A DNA stretch of 64,000 bases from NCBI GenBank assembly GCA_902576765.1, contig CACGWH010000001.1, forward strand, positions 1 to 64,000, given 5' to 3'. The DNA comes from an uncultured Pelagibacteraceae bacterium. GTDB taxonomy: Bacteria; Pseudomonadota; Alphaproteobacteria; Pelagibacterales; Pelagibacteraceae. This document shows positions 8,355 to 16,664 of the stretch, one piece after another. The notes beneath the pieces are model-generated. The model made no database searches. It worked only from the letters and a program-made list of their open reading frames with translations, and had not been told where the DNA came from. Every line of letters starts with the position of its first letter. The first letter of the stretch is position 1. The translations under genes were made by a program, and so were the position numbers.

Positions 8355-8792
8355 ATGGAAAATACACAATCAAATTTAAAAACTCCTAAGATAAAACTAG
8401 ATTTCAAAGACAGCAAATATGCTACAGGCAGAAGAAAAACTTCAATTGCTAAAGTTTGGCTGAAAAAGGGTTCTGGAAAAATTTATGTTAATGGTAAACT
8501 TTATAGTGAATATTTTGCTAGTGATAATCATAAAATGCAAATTGTAAGACCTTTTGAAATAATAAATCAACCAACAAATTATGATGTTAGATGTCAAGTT
8601 AAGGGTGGAGGTCCTACAGGTCAGGCAGGTGCTATGGTCCACGGTATTTCTAAAGCTCTTGTAATGTTTGATGAAAGTCTTAAATCTACTCTCAAATCTG
8701 AAAAATTGACCACCAGAGATTCTAGGGCGGTTGAGAGAAAAAAACCTGGAAGAAAAAAGGCAAGAAGAAGCTTCCAATTCTCTAAAAGATAA
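8355..8792 (+). CDS. rpsI: 30S ribosomal protein S9
   Basis: 145-residue ribosomal protein. The conserved core begins at YATGRRKTSIAKVWL (residues 22-36) and ends with the universal C-terminal basic tail GRKKARRSFQFSKR, whose last residues reach the ribosomal P site. GGGPTGQAGAMVHGISKAL is the second diagnostic block. A roughly 20-residue N-terminal extension rich in Lys and Asp precedes the core. It directly follows rplM and is separated from argC by 33 AT-rich bases. Confidence 0.97.
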   Translation: MENTQSNLKTPKIKLDFKDSKYATGRRKTSIAKVWLKKGSGKIYVNGKLYSEYFASDNHKMQIVRPFEIINQPTNYDVRCQVKGGGPTGQAGAMVHGISKALVMFDESLKSTLKSEKLTTRDSRAVERKKPGRKKARRSFQFSKR

Positions 8793-8825
8793 TTTTTTTT
8801 TAATATTTAACTGTTATACTATAAA

Positions 8826-9848
8826 ATGCACAAGCTAAATGCTTTAATTGCTGGATCTACTGGATACATCGGCGTCCAATTAATTAAATTATTGGTTAAA
8901 CACAAAAATATTAAAATTAAATATTTATGTGGAAATAGTTCAGTTGGTAAAAATATCTCTCTCTTTGATAAATCACTTAAATCAAAAAAATTACCAAATA
9001 TAATAAAATTTGATAAAAAATATTTAAAAGATATAGATATAATTTTTACAGCACTACCTAATGGTGAGGCTCAGAAGATATCTAAGTATTTACTAAAAAG
9101 AAATACATTAATTGATTTAGCAGCAGACTTTCGATTAAAAAAAAGTTCAGAATATCTTAAATGGTATAAACAAAAACATAAGGCAATTAATAATATAAAA
9201 AAAAGTATTTATTCATTACCTGAAATTTCTGGAAATAAGATAAAGAAATATAAGATTATTGGATGTCCAGGTTGTTATCCAACATCAGTATTGTTACCAC
9301 TAATACCTTTAATTAAGAATAAATCTATCCAAACTAATAATATTATTATTGACTCGAAATCTGGTTATTCTGGTGCAGGAAGAAGTGTTCATAAAAAATA
9401 CAAAAATAAGAATTTATACGAGTCTTTAAGTGCTTATGGTATTCGTTTTCATAGACATAATTCTGAAATAGATCAAGAGCTTAAAAATTATACAAATTCA
9501 ATTATAAACTTTACATTTACACCTCATTTAACACCTATGTTTAGAGGAATTCTCAGCACAATCTACGTTGATTTAAAGCCGGGTTTTTCAATCAAAAAAA
9601 TTTTTAAGATTATGAAAAAATTTCATAAAAAAAATGTTTTTGTTAATGTTTTAAAGATTAATTCATTAATAAGTACAAATGATGTGATTAATACAAATTA
9701 TTGTAATATATCGATCTGTGAAACTAAATATAAAAACAAATTAATCATATTATCAGCATTAGATAATTTGATAAAAGGAGGGGCAGGTCAAGCTATACAA
9801 AATATGAATTTAAAATTTGGTTTCAAGATTAATGAAGGTATAAAATGA
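8826..9848 (+). CDS. argC: N-acetyl-gamma-glutamyl-phosphate reductase
   Basis: 340-residue NADPH enzyme of arginine synthesis; it reduces N-acetylglutamyl phosphate to the semialdehyde. The Rossmann motif is AGSTGYIG (residues 9-16). The catalytic Cys150 lies in GCPGCYPTS, and SGYSGAGR plus HRHNSEIDQEL follow as in the long (type 1) form of the family. The protein is unusually Lys/Ile/Asn-rich, in line with the genome. The stop codon overlaps the ATG of the following small lipoprotein gene (ATGA). Confidence 0.95.
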   Translation: MHKLNALIAGSTGYIGVQLIKLLVKHKNIKIKYLCGNSSVGKNISLFDKSLKSKKLPNIIKFDKKYLKDIDIIFTALPNGEAQKISKYLLKRNTLIDLAADFRLKKSSEYLKWYKQKHKAINNIKKSIYSLPEISGNKIKKYKIIGCPGCYPTSVLLPLIPLIKNKSIQTNNIIIDSKSGYSGAGRSVHKKYKNKNLYESLSAYGIRFHRHNSEIDQELKNYTNSIINFTFTPHLTPMFRGILSTIYVDLKPGFSIKKIFKIMKKFHKKNVFVNVLKINSLISTNDVINTNYCNISICETKYKNKLIILSALDNLIKGGAGQAIQNMNLKFGFKINEGIK

Positions 9849-10006
9849 ACAAATTATTGATTCTACTTATGATTTTATTATATTCGTGCTCCTCGCCTGT
9901 TTTTAGAAATGATGTTAAATTCCCAGATGATATTACTTTTGAAGAATTTAGAGTTCAACTTGAAGAATATGCCAGAAAAAACCCTTATCCGAATATAGAT
10001 GAATAA
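9845..10006 (+). CDS. Small conserved-looking lipoprotein between argC and hom
   Basis: A 53-residue frame that starts by ATGA overlap with argC and ends 1 base before the internal hom start. It encodes a short Leu/Ile-rich signal ending in the lipobox LLYSC with Cys15, then a compact acidic tail (FPDDITFEEFRVQLEEYARKN and a Pro-rich end). The overlap at both ends and the clean lipobox argue that it is translated. I do not recognise a named family; the short soluble part suggests a periplasmic peptide anchored to a membrane. Confidence 0.72.
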   Translation: MNKLLILLMILLYSCSSPVFRNDVKFPDDITFEEFRVQLEEYARKNPYPNIDE

Positions 10007-11300
10007 AATGAATATAGAAAAAAATATAGCTATAGTAGGTTTAGGTCAAGTTGGTCTTTATTTATACAATGAACTTAATTTAAAAAAAAAAGAAATTGAA
10101 ATTAAAACCGGAAAAAAAATTAAAATTGTTGCTATTTCTGCAAAGAATAAAAATAAAAAAAGGCGTTTTAAGATAGATAAAAAAATTTTTTTTACAAATC
10201 CAATAAAGATTTTTAAAGAAAAAAAAATTGATATTTTATTTGAATGCATTGGACAGTCCGATGGTATATCAAAAAAAATTGTTGAATATGCTCTCAAAAA
10301 TAAGATTAATGTTATTACACCAAATAAAGCATTAATTGCTAAACATGGAGATTCATTATCTAAGATTGCAGAGGAAAATAATACAAATTTAGAATTTGAA
10401 GCTTCTGTTGCTGGTGGAATACCGATATTAAGAACAATCAAGGAAGGATTGGCTACAAATAAGATTAGAAAAGTTTATGGAATTCTTAATGGCACAACAA
10501 ATTATATTTTGTCAGAAATGGAAAATAGTAATGAAAATTTTGATTCTGTTTTAAAAAAAGCACAAAAACTCGGTTATGCTGAACCTGGTAATCCAAAATT
10601 AGATCTAAATGGTTTTGATGCCTTTGCTAAAATAAGAATATTATCTGCACTGTCTTTCAATACTAAAATTTCAAAAAACAATTGTATTATGGAGGGAATT
10701 CAAAATATTAAATTAGAAGATATAAAAACTGCTAGTCAACTTGGGCTTAGAGTAAAATTACTTGGAATATCAGAAATTATAAATGGTCAATTATTTGAAA
10801 CTGTACATCCATGTTTGGTAAGTAAAAATACATACATTGGAAATGTTAATGGTGTTATGAACGCTGTTATAACAGTAGGAAAACCTGTGGGAGAAAGTTT
10901 ATTGCAAGGGGAGGGTGCAGGTCCTGGTCCTACATCATCCTCATTACTTTCAGATTTACTGTCTATTTTAAGAGGAAATATTAAATACCCTTTTGGTATT
11001 TCTTATAAAAAAAGAAAATCTATTAAAACTTTTAATAATGATAACTATGCAAATTCTCTATATCTCAGATTTGAAGTTAAAGACAAACAGGGCGTTCTTT
11101 CATTAATAACTAACCGATTATCTAAATATAGAATTTCTGTAAAAAGAATTATTCAGACACCAGATAAAAAGAATAATAAAGCAACAATCGTTATTATTAC
11201 TCATAAAACAACAGAAATTAATATAAGAAAATGCTTATCCTTGTTTAAGAAAAATAAAAATATTCTTAAACACCCAACTCTAATTAGACTATATAATTAA
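9999..11300 (+). CDS. hom: Homoserine dehydrogenase
   Basis: 433-residue NAD(P)-dependent enzyme that reduces aspartate semialdehyde to homoserine, the branch point for Thr and Met, and so feeds the metY step. The Rossmann motif is GLGQVG (residues 14-19); VITPNKALIAKHG, ASVAGGIPILRT and NGTTNYIL are diagnostic substrate-site blocks, and GEGAGPGPTSSSLLSDLL is also typical. A C-terminal ACT domain begins near residue 350 (LRFEVKDKQGVL), suggesting allosteric feedback. An ATG at 10008 is an equally plausible start, since the preceding lipoprotein stops at 10006. Confidence 0.95.
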   Translation: MNKMNIEKNIAIVGLGQVGLYLYNELNLKKKEIEIKTGKKIKIVAISAKNKNKKRRFKIDKKIFFTNPIKIFKEKKIDILFECIGQSDGISKKIVEYALKNKINVITPNKALIAKHGDSLSKIAEENNTNLEFEASVAGGIPILRTIKEGLATNKIRKVYGILNGTTNYILSEMENSNENFDSVLKKAQKLGYAEPGNPKLDLNGFDAFAKIRILSALSFNTKISKNNCIMEGIQNIKLEDIKTASQLGLRVKLLGISEIINGQLFETVHPCLVSKNTYIGNVNGVMNAVITVGKPVGESLLQGEGAGPGPTSSSLLSDLLSILRGNIKYPFGISYKKRKSIKTFNNDNYANSLYLRFEVKDKQGVLSLITNRLSKYRISVKRIIQTPDKKNNKATIVIITHKTTEINIRKCLSLFKKNKNILKHPTLIRLYN

Positions 11301-12202
11301 TGGCAATTTATATAAAACTCTTTGAAGTTTTATTTCCTGTTTTTTTCGTAGTGGGAATTGGATATTATTTGGGTAAAAAAAATCCAAAAATAGACACTAA
11401 ATTTATTACAAACTTTGCAGCAAATGTGGGAACACCTGCAATGATTATTTATGCTTTAAATCCAGTAAATATATCATTTAATACTTTTATTAATTATTTT
11501 TGGTATTATGCAATAGCGATTTGTGGTTTTATATTTACTGGTATAATTATATTATATCTCTTAAACACTAAAGACATCATAAGAGAATTACCACCACTAA
11601 CTATGCCAAATACTGGCAATATGGGACTGCCAATATGTTTATTTGCATATGGATCCCAGGGTCTGGGTGTTTCAGCAGCTATTTCCGCTCTAATTATTTT
11701 GTGCCATTTTACACTAGGTGTTTTCCTGGCAGATAGAAAATTCAGTTTTGATGTTATACTTAAAAGTCCACCTTTTTATGCAATAATTGTTGCAATAATT
11801 TTACTTTATTATGATTTAGAACTACCTGGATTTGTTGAAAATACCACTTTTTTACTTATGTATGCAACGATATTTCTTATCTTAATGTCTTTAGGAATTG
11901 CATTAACAAGATTAAAAGTTTTTTCGCTTAATAAAGCTATATTATCATCAATAGGAAGAGTAATAATTGGTCCAATTATTGGATACTTGTTGATTTTATA
12001 TTTTGATTTAGAGGGATTTGCTGCAGGTGTCCTATTGATACAATGTTCAATGCCAAGTGCTGTTTTGAACTATCTTGTAGCATCGATCTACTCTCCAAAA
12101 AAAATAGTTGACAGTGTTGCTAGTACTATAGTCGTATCAACATTAATGTCATTTATAACTATTCCACTAGTAGTATTTTTTGCACTAAAATATTTTTCAT
12201 GA
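11300..12202 (+). CDS. AEC-family permease (auxin efflux carrier type)
   Basis: 300-residue membrane protein with about ten hydrophobic helices arranged as two five-helix halves. Family marks are VVGIGYYLGKK in helix 1, NVGTPAMIIYAL, and the NTGNMGLPICLFAYG motif near residue 106, with LIQCSMPSAVLNYLVA in the second half. AEC proteins export or import small carboxylates or auxin-like compounds; the substrate cannot be read from sequence. The ATG overlaps the last base of the hom stop (TAATG), so it probably belongs to the argC-hom transcript. Confidence 0.87.
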   Translation: MAIYIKLFEVLFPVFFVVGIGYYLGKKNPKIDTKFITNFAANVGTPAMIIYALNPVNISFNTFINYFWYYAIAICGFIFTGIIILYLLNTKDIIRELPPLTMPNTGNMGLPICLFAYGSQGLGVSAAISALIILCHFTLGVFLADRKFSFDVILKSPPFYAIIVAIILLYYDLELPGFVENTTFLLMYATIFLILMSLGIALTRLKVFSLNKAILSSIGRVIIGPIIGYLLILYFDLEGFAAGVLLIQCSMPSAVLNYLVASIYSPKKIVDSVASTIVVSTLMSFITIPLVVFFALKYFS

Positions 12203-12957
12203 TGTATCTAATTGATAAATTAATTGAGAGAATAAGTAGACTTTTTAGGTTTCTTTTATCGAAAGATTTTATTCTTAATCATAAATTTCAAAATAAAAAT
12301 CAAGTTACCAACGCAAATTTTATAATAAATTCATTAAAGAAAAAAAATTTTTTTCCATCTTATATATTTGATATTGGGTGCGGTCATGGAGAATGGACAA
12401 AAAAACTTTTAAAATTTTATCCAAATTCAAATTTTTTTTTATTCGATGCTGACAATACTAATTTAAAAAGATTAGAAAATTTAAAAAAAAAATATCCAAA
12501 TATAAATTATAAGATTTGTCTTTTATCTGATAATGAAAGTTTTTATACATTTTACAATATGGGGTACGGCTCATCTATATTCGAGGAACAAACTTCGCAT
12601 ACAAGAAAACAACAAAAAATTAAATCAATCAAACTTAAAGATGAAATTCCAAATGAATTTAGAAATCATGAAAATAATCTTATTAAAATTGATGTTCAGG
12701 GCGCTGAATTAAAAGTTCTTGAGGGTTTAGATGAATTTATAAATAATTTTGAAGTAATTATCTTAGAAGTTTCAATTCATCAATATAATAAAGATGCTCC
12801 CTTATTTGATCAGGTTCTTAATTTTATGATAAATAAAAATTTCAAGTTATATGATATTTTTGATTTAAAAAGATTAGGTAATGATAAATCTTTTCTTCTT
12901 CAGTTTGATTGTATTTTTGTTAGGAATAATTCTAAATTATTAAATGTAAATTTTTAG
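12199..12957 (+). CDS. FkbM-family methyltransferase
   Basis: 252-residue SAM-dependent methyltransferase. The SAM-binding motif is IFDIGCGHGEW near residue 57, followed by LFDAD at the second strand. LIKIDVQGAELKVLEGL is the signature of the FkbM family, and VIILEVSIHQY is the fourth strand. Members methylate sugars, polyketides or lipids; the target is unknown. The first ATG overlaps the stop of the permease by 4 bases and a second ATG follows at once. Its stop overlaps the stop of the recombinase on the other strand by 4 bases. Confidence 0.85.
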   Translation: MMYLIDKLIERISRLFRFLLSKDFILNHKFQNKNQVTNANFIINSLKKKNFFPSYIFDIGCGHGEWTKKLLKFYPNSNFFLFDADNTNLKRLENLKKKYPNINYKICLLSDNESFYTFYNMGYGSSIFEEQTSHTRKQQKIKSIKLKDEIPNEFRNHENNLIKIDVQGAELKVLEGLDEFINNFEVIILEVSIHQYNKDAPLFDQVLNFMINKNFKLYDIFDLKRLGNDKSFLLQFDCIFVRNNSKLLNVNF

Positions 12958-13871
12958 ATTTTGATGTTTTTTAAAGCATTATTTTTGAATAAATTAGCTT
13001 CCTGTATATATCTTCTAACCATCTGTGTTGTTTTATGACCTGTCATTGCCATTATATTTCTTTCCTCAGCTCCAAATTCTGCAGCTGTTGTTGCAAAACC
13101 AGATCTTAGACTATGCCCTGCATATTTTGATGAGTCTAAACCTGCTTTTTCAGCATACCTTTTAATTATTAAAGCAACAGATTTGTCTGAAATTTCAAAA
13201 ATTTTACCTTCTTTTTTTCTTTTATCTAAGTTTGAAAATTTTTTATTTAGATAATCTTTTAATGCAATTACAGGACAGAACTCTTGATTTTCAAAATAGG
13301 GGATAGCCTTGATTGATCCTTCACCTGATTGATCAGTTTTAGATCTTTTGATAAGTATTTTTACACCCTCAGGAACAAAATCAATATCTTGAAAATAGAT
13401 ATTAACCAACTCTGATCTTCTAAAGCCTCCTGCAAAACCTACTAATATTAGTGCTTTATCTCTTATTTTATCTTCATCTATTGCTTTAATAATTAATTTT
13501 AAATCATTGATTAATATAGGTTTTTTTGCTTTTTGTCTTGATCCTAAAGTTCTTTTTATTCCAAGTAAATTTTCCATTATTATGGGATGTTTTGTATCAA
13601 GATAATGACCTTTTAGCTTATGAATTACACTTATAGAGGCAATTCTTCTTTTAAGAGTGCTAAATTTACAGGATTTTGAGAGATGAGTTATGTATAACGC
13701 TATAATTTTAGGTTGAGTTGGTATGGATGAAAATCCATTCTTAGTACAAAAAATAGAAAAATCTCTGAAATCAGACTCGTAAGCTCTAAGCGTGTTGTTT
13801 GCTTTTGAATTTTTTAAATTCTTTAATGTTTCAATTTCTAAGCTTTTAACATCAGTTATTAAAGTATTCAT
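12954..13871 (-). CDS. Tyrosine recombinase/integrase
   Basis: 305-residue site-specific recombinase. The N-terminal SAM-like DNA-binding domain spans roughly residues 20-105 (NTLRAYESDFRDFSIFC). The catalytic domain keeps the full set: R151 (GFRRSEL), a candidate Lys near 178 (RSKTDQ), H253 and R256 (HSLRSG), H279 (TGHKT) and nucleophile Y288 (RRYI). It is intact, so probably active. It differs from XerC/XerD in the box II wording (HSLRSGFA rather than HTLRHSFA). A near-perfect inverted repeat sits 7-31 bases upstream of the ATG. Confidence 0.93.
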   Translation of the reverse strand: MNTLITDVKSLEIETLKNLKNSKANNTLRAYESDFRDFSIFCTKNGFSSIPTQPKIIALYITHLSKSCKFSTLKRRIASISVIHKLKGHYLDTKHPIIMENLLGIKRTLGSRQKAKKPILINDLKLIIKAIDEDKIRDKALILVGFAGGFRRSELVNIYFQDIDFVPEGVKILIKRSKTDQSGEGSIKAIPYFENQEFCPVIALKDYLNKKFSNLDKRKKEGKIFEISDKSVALIIKRYAEKAGLDSSKYAGHSLRSGFATTAAEFGAEERNIMAMTGHKTTQMVRRYIQEANLFKNNALKNIKI

Positions 13872-13877
13872 AAGTAT

Positions 13878-13902
13878 TTCCGATAACCATTAATTATCGG
13901 AA
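13878..13902. repeat. Inverted repeat, dif-like candidate recombination site or operator
   Basis: TTCCGATAA, a 7-base spacer CCATTAA, then TTATCGGAA: two 9-base arms in perfect inverted order, 7 bases upstream of the recombinase start. The layout (arms ending ..ATAA and TTAT.., with a 6-8 base centre) is that of Xer-type core sites. A regulator-binding operator of the same gene is the main alternative. Confidence 0.6.
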
Positions 13903-13949
13903 TTTATATAACAGGTGATTTTTAATGTCAATAGTTTAAATTAAAATTT

Positions 13950-14123
13950 ATGGGTTCAATTGACGGAGAAATTCCAGCAGTATGGTTTTTAATAAGCTCA
14001 ATAGGTTTTTTTATTTTAACAATAATTCAATATCGAAATACTGGTAAGAGCTTTAACACAATATTTTTGTCTACAATGGCAATCATATTTTTAGCTAGTT
14101 ACTTAATATTATTAACTAAATAA
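13950..14123 (+). CDS. Small membrane protein, unknown
   Basis: 57-residue frame with ATG at 13950. It encodes two probable membrane segments: VWFLISSIGFFILTIIQY (residues 11-28) and an aliphatic stretch from about residue 39 to 56 (FLSTMAIIFLAS-like), joined by a short polar loop with YRNTGKSF. Coding potential is supported by the hydrophobic pattern and a clean frame in a region otherwise full of stops. It lies divergent from the recombinase, with the inverted repeat between them, and upstream of the structured RNA. No family recognised. Confidence 0.55.
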   Translation: MGSIDGEIPAVWFLISSIGFFILTIIQYRNTGKSFNTIFLSTMAIIFLASYLILLTK

Positions 14124-14221
14124 AAAGTTATCACCATAATCCACAAAAAATATCTGATTTTTGAAAAAACAACTATTTAGTGTTACCCTATTTTATCTTA
14201 TTTTGATAAGTTAAATATCAA

Positions 14222-14395
14222 TTAAGAGGCAACTCTTAACTGACCGATTGGAGAAAAGCCGAGAGGTACAATTCCAGGGGGCAGAAAGCTTCACAAAGCA
14301 TCGCTGAACATGTGAAGCGGGAGGCATGGCGGTAGCGCATCAACGACGTGCCAAAACAACTGTTCTTTGCACCTTTAAAAAGTGCAAGGAAACAG
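14222..14395 (+). ncRNA. Structured RNA or leader upstream of the alkyltransferase gene, family unknown
   Basis: This AT-poor island holds successive stems found by eye. Stem 1: TTAAGAG, GCAA tetraloop, CTCTTAA (14222-14239), seven perfect pairs. Stem 2: TTGGA (14248 area) with TCCAG before the G run. Stem 3: GCTTCAC (14288-14294) with GTGAAGC (14312-14318). Stem 4: GGCATG (14323-14328) with CGTGCC (14347-14352), enclosing GCG/CGC. Stem 5: CTGTTCTTTGCAC (14360-14372) with GTGCAAGG and AAACAG (14382-14395), followed by GGGGTTTTC. The GC content is well above the flanks. I find no SRP, RNase P, tmRNA or 6S signature. Stem 5 ends 14 bases before the ogt ATG, so it may be a leader with an attenuator. 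Confidence 0.65.
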
Positions 14396-14409
14396 GGGTT
14401 TTCATTTAA

Positions 14410-14685
14410 ATGACTTTAAAAGGGACAAAATTTCAATTAAAGGTCTGGAAATACCTCAAAACTATTCCTAAGGGCAAGGTTAAAACCTATAAACAGGTGG
14501 CTATGGGTATAAAAAGCCCTAAATCTGCTCGTGCTGTGGCTAATGCTTGTGCTAAAAATCCATATGCCCCTAAAATACCCTGTCATAGAGTGATTAGATC
14601 TGATGGAAGTCTTGGAGGCTACTCTGGTAGAGGTGGAATTCAGCAAAAGCTCAAATTACTTAGATCTGAGAAGGTAGCAATTTAG
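14410..14685 (+). CDS. ogt: Methylated-DNA-protein cysteine methyltransferase, single domain
   Basis: 91-residue protein holding only the C-terminal active-site domain of O6-alkylguanine-DNA alkyltransferases. The helix-turn-helix part TPIPKGKVKTYKQVA-like (IPKGKVKTYKQVA, residues 19-31) is followed by the Arg-containing SARAVANACAKNP and the reactive Cys58 in IPCHRVIRSDGSLGGYSG. The usual N-terminal ribonuclease-like domain is absent, which is common in short family members. Because Cys is kept, it should accept alkyl groups, unlike the Cys-lacking ATL proteins. It stands alone behind the structured RNA. Confidence 0.9.
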   Translation: MTLKGTKFQLKVWKYLKTIPKGKVKTYKQVAMGIKSPKSARAVANACAKNPYAPKIPCHRVIRSDGSLGGYSGRGGIQQKLKLLRSEKVAI

Positions 14686-15149
14686 ATGTATTTTGACCCT
14701 TTTTTAGGTTAAAATAGTTAGTAAAATCAAGGTTTTTTAGCCTTTTTACCAGATTTCTTTTCAAATAACGTAATTCACCCTTCAGTTGTACCATATATGA
14801 ACCTATTCTTAAAATAGACCCCTCTATGGACGTTTAAATGGTATATTCAATTAATGCATCGCTCTACTATTCAACTATATCAATACTTTTGGACTACCCT
14901 ATTTTGTGTAATTTTTCATGACCACAATCTTAAAAAAGCCCCTATTTTTAAGGGTTATTTAATGTTCTAAATAATTTGCCACAAATCCTAAATCTCTAAC
15001 ATAATATTAAGGTAACTTTATATCAAATAACTGAAAATCTTATATTTATTTAATCATTTATTATTTACAAAAAACATAATAAATACAATATTTTAACATA
15101 AATACTTAATGTAATACTTTAAATATTAGTAAATAAATATGACATATTA
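14686..15149. other. Gene-poor spacer of about 460 bases
   Basis: No convincing frame on either strand. Just after the ogt stop an 8-base hairpin (TTTTGACC at 14691-14698, GGTTAAAA at 14707-14714) may end ogt transcripts. A short CCCT/AGGG hairpin followed by TTATTT lies at 14940-14960. The 11-mer TACCCTATTTT at 14895-14905 also occurs at 14184-14194 before the structured RNA. From about 15000 on the sequence is almost pure A/T up to the EamA gene stop. Confidence 0.5.
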
Positions 15150-15998
15150 TTAAAGTTTTTTAACTAGATTTTCTCTTCTTGAAATGTAGATACCACTTAA
15201 TACAATAATCAATAATCCTAAGAAAGTCCAATTATCGGGGAAATCGCTAAAGAAATAATAGCCTATAATTATGTTAGTAATGATCTCAAAATAGCTAAAT
15301 GGAGCTAATTTAGAGGCATCTGCGTATTTAAGGGATAATATTAAAAATAAATGCCCTATACAGGCAAATATTCCTATGGCTGCCATCATTGACCACTGAT
15401 TTAAACTAGGTTTGACCCATACAAATGGCACTATCGTTGATATTATAATAGCCCCCACTACACCAGTTAACAATAAAGTTAACAGAGGATTGTCAGAAGT
15501 ACTTAATTTACGAGTTATTATTAAATAAAAACCGTACATAATTCCTGTACCAAGAGCTGCAAAACTCGCTAAATTAATTTCAACAAAACCAGGTCTTATA
15601 ACAACTAAAGATCCAATAAATCCTATAATAACAGCAGACCATCTTCTAAAACCAACTTTTTCACCTAGAAAAACTGGTGAAAATGCCGTTACTATTAAAG
15701 GTGCAACAAAAGCCAAGGTTAATGCTTTTGCAAGAGAAATAACTGATATTGCATAAAAAAAACAAATGTTTGCAGTCAAAAGTATTAATCCTCTAATAAA
15801 TTGTAATTTAGGTTTATCAGTCCATACAAGATTTTGTCGAAAAAATAAGAACATAATAGGAAATGTAAATGCAACGGTAAAAAAGTATCTCGCCCAAGTT
15901 ATTTGTAACACAGGAAGTTCTGAACTTAAATATTTTGCAAATCCATCCATTATTGGAAGCATTACCCAAGCCAAAAGATTAAAAGTTATAGCTTTCAT
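15150..15998 (-). CDS. EamA/DMT-family transporter
   Basis: 282-residue inner-membrane protein with ten hydrophobic helices in two EamA repeats. Family features: an N-terminal LLAWVMLPIMDGFAKYL, ITWARYFFTVAF near residue 34, the first-repeat end with AFVAPLIVTAFSPVFLGEKVGFRRW (a hallmark E-K segment near 115), and the second repeat ending in KYADASKLAPFSYFEIITNIIIGYYFF. Similar proteins carry metabolites such as amino acids or S-adenosylmethionine; the substrate is not readable. It opens the minus-strand surface-sugar region but may be transcribed alone. Confidence 0.88.
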   Translation of the reverse strand: MKAITFNLLAWVMLPIMDGFAKYLSSELPVLQITWARYFFTVAFTFPIMFLFFRQNLVWTDKPKLQFIRGLILLTANICFFYAISVISLAKALTLAFVAPLIVTAFSPVFLGEKVGFRRWSAVIIGFIGSLVVIRPGFVEINLASFAALGTGIMYGFYLIITRKLSTSDNPLLTLLLTGVVGAIIISTIVPFVWVKPSLNQWSMMAAIGIFACIGHLFLILSLKYADASKLAPFSYFEIITNIIIGYYFFSDFPDNWTFLGLLIIVLSGIYISRRENLVKKL

Positions 15999-16016
15999 TG
16001 AATAAGTAGAGATAAA

Positions 16017-16658
16017 TTATACTTTTTTCCAACAAAAGAAAGTAATTAAAAAATTTATCTGAATTAAGATAAAATAATTCCAAGATACAATATTTTTAAA
16101 ATTTGGGTAATCTATAATTTTATAGATCACTAACGGTAAAAGGATCAAACCAAAAGTAGAAAGAACTATATTAAAATAAAATTTAAAGTTTATAATTATA
16201 TCATTTTTAAATAGATATAAGTTTTTTTTGTATGAAATTGAAAGTAATAATTCGGATATAACAGTGAAAAATATATATATAAAAATACCTATACGCCTAA
16301 AGAATCTATAATAATCTCCCTCTCCAAGAAAGGTAATATATAATGCAAAGAAAATAACTGAAAAAATACCTAATAAAAATGTGATTTTATATAATAATAA
16401 AGAATTATTATGTGACAACAAAGTATAATTTGATTTCCAATATATGAAAATTATAAAAATAGAAATGAACATAAAAGTTTTAAAGAAATAATTTATTGGA
16501 GGATATCTTCCTACTTGCGATATAGATGTACATCCATCAATATTTGGAATACAAAATTGAACATAATCAAATTTGATAGATAAATAGTATGAGATTAATA
16601 CAGTTAATATAGGTAAAATGAAAGCGATTAAAGGACTAATTTTAATTATTGATTTCAT
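16017..16658 (-). CDS. Multi-pass membrane protein, Frag1/DRAM-like
   Basis: 213-residue protein with about six membrane helices. After helix 1 comes a short exported loop with two Cys (CIPNIDGC) and the phrase TSISQVGRYPPINYFFK, reminiscent of the IS..G.YPPE motif of Frag1/DRAM/Sfk1-type proteins. Beyond that nothing is diagnostic, so the family call is tentative. It is the last gene of the minus-strand glycosyltransferase run, 6 bases after the GT9-like gene, and might act in modifying or placing the surface polymer. Confidence 0.45.
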   Translation of the reverse strand: MKSIIKISPLIAFILPILTVLISYYLSIKFDYVQFCIPNIDGCTSISQVGRYPPINYFFKTFMFISIFIIFIYWKSNYTLLSHNNSLLLYKITFLLGIFSVIFFALYITFLGEGDYYRFFRRIGIFIYIFFTVISELLLSISYKKNLYLFKNDIIINFKFYFNIVLSTFGLILLPLVIYKIIDYPNFKNIVSWNYFILIQINFLITFFCWKKV

Positions 16659-16664
16659 GTCTAT

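Noticed and set aside
8442..8777. 111-residue minus-strand frame inside rpsI
   Set aside because: It covers a universally conserved ribosomal gene and shows no protein-like pattern.
14222..14395. Reading the structured RNA as tmRNA, SRP RNA or RNase P RNA
   Set aside because: It lacks the GGTTCGA T-loop and tag frame, the GGTCCGGAAGG SRP core, and the GAGGAAAGTC RNase P core.
14184..14905. 11-base direct repeat TACCCTATTTT at 14184-14194 and 14895-14905 flanking the RNA and ogt, as an insertion duplication
   Set aside because: Too short and AT-rich to be meaningful over 700 bases, and no transposase or matching ends are present.
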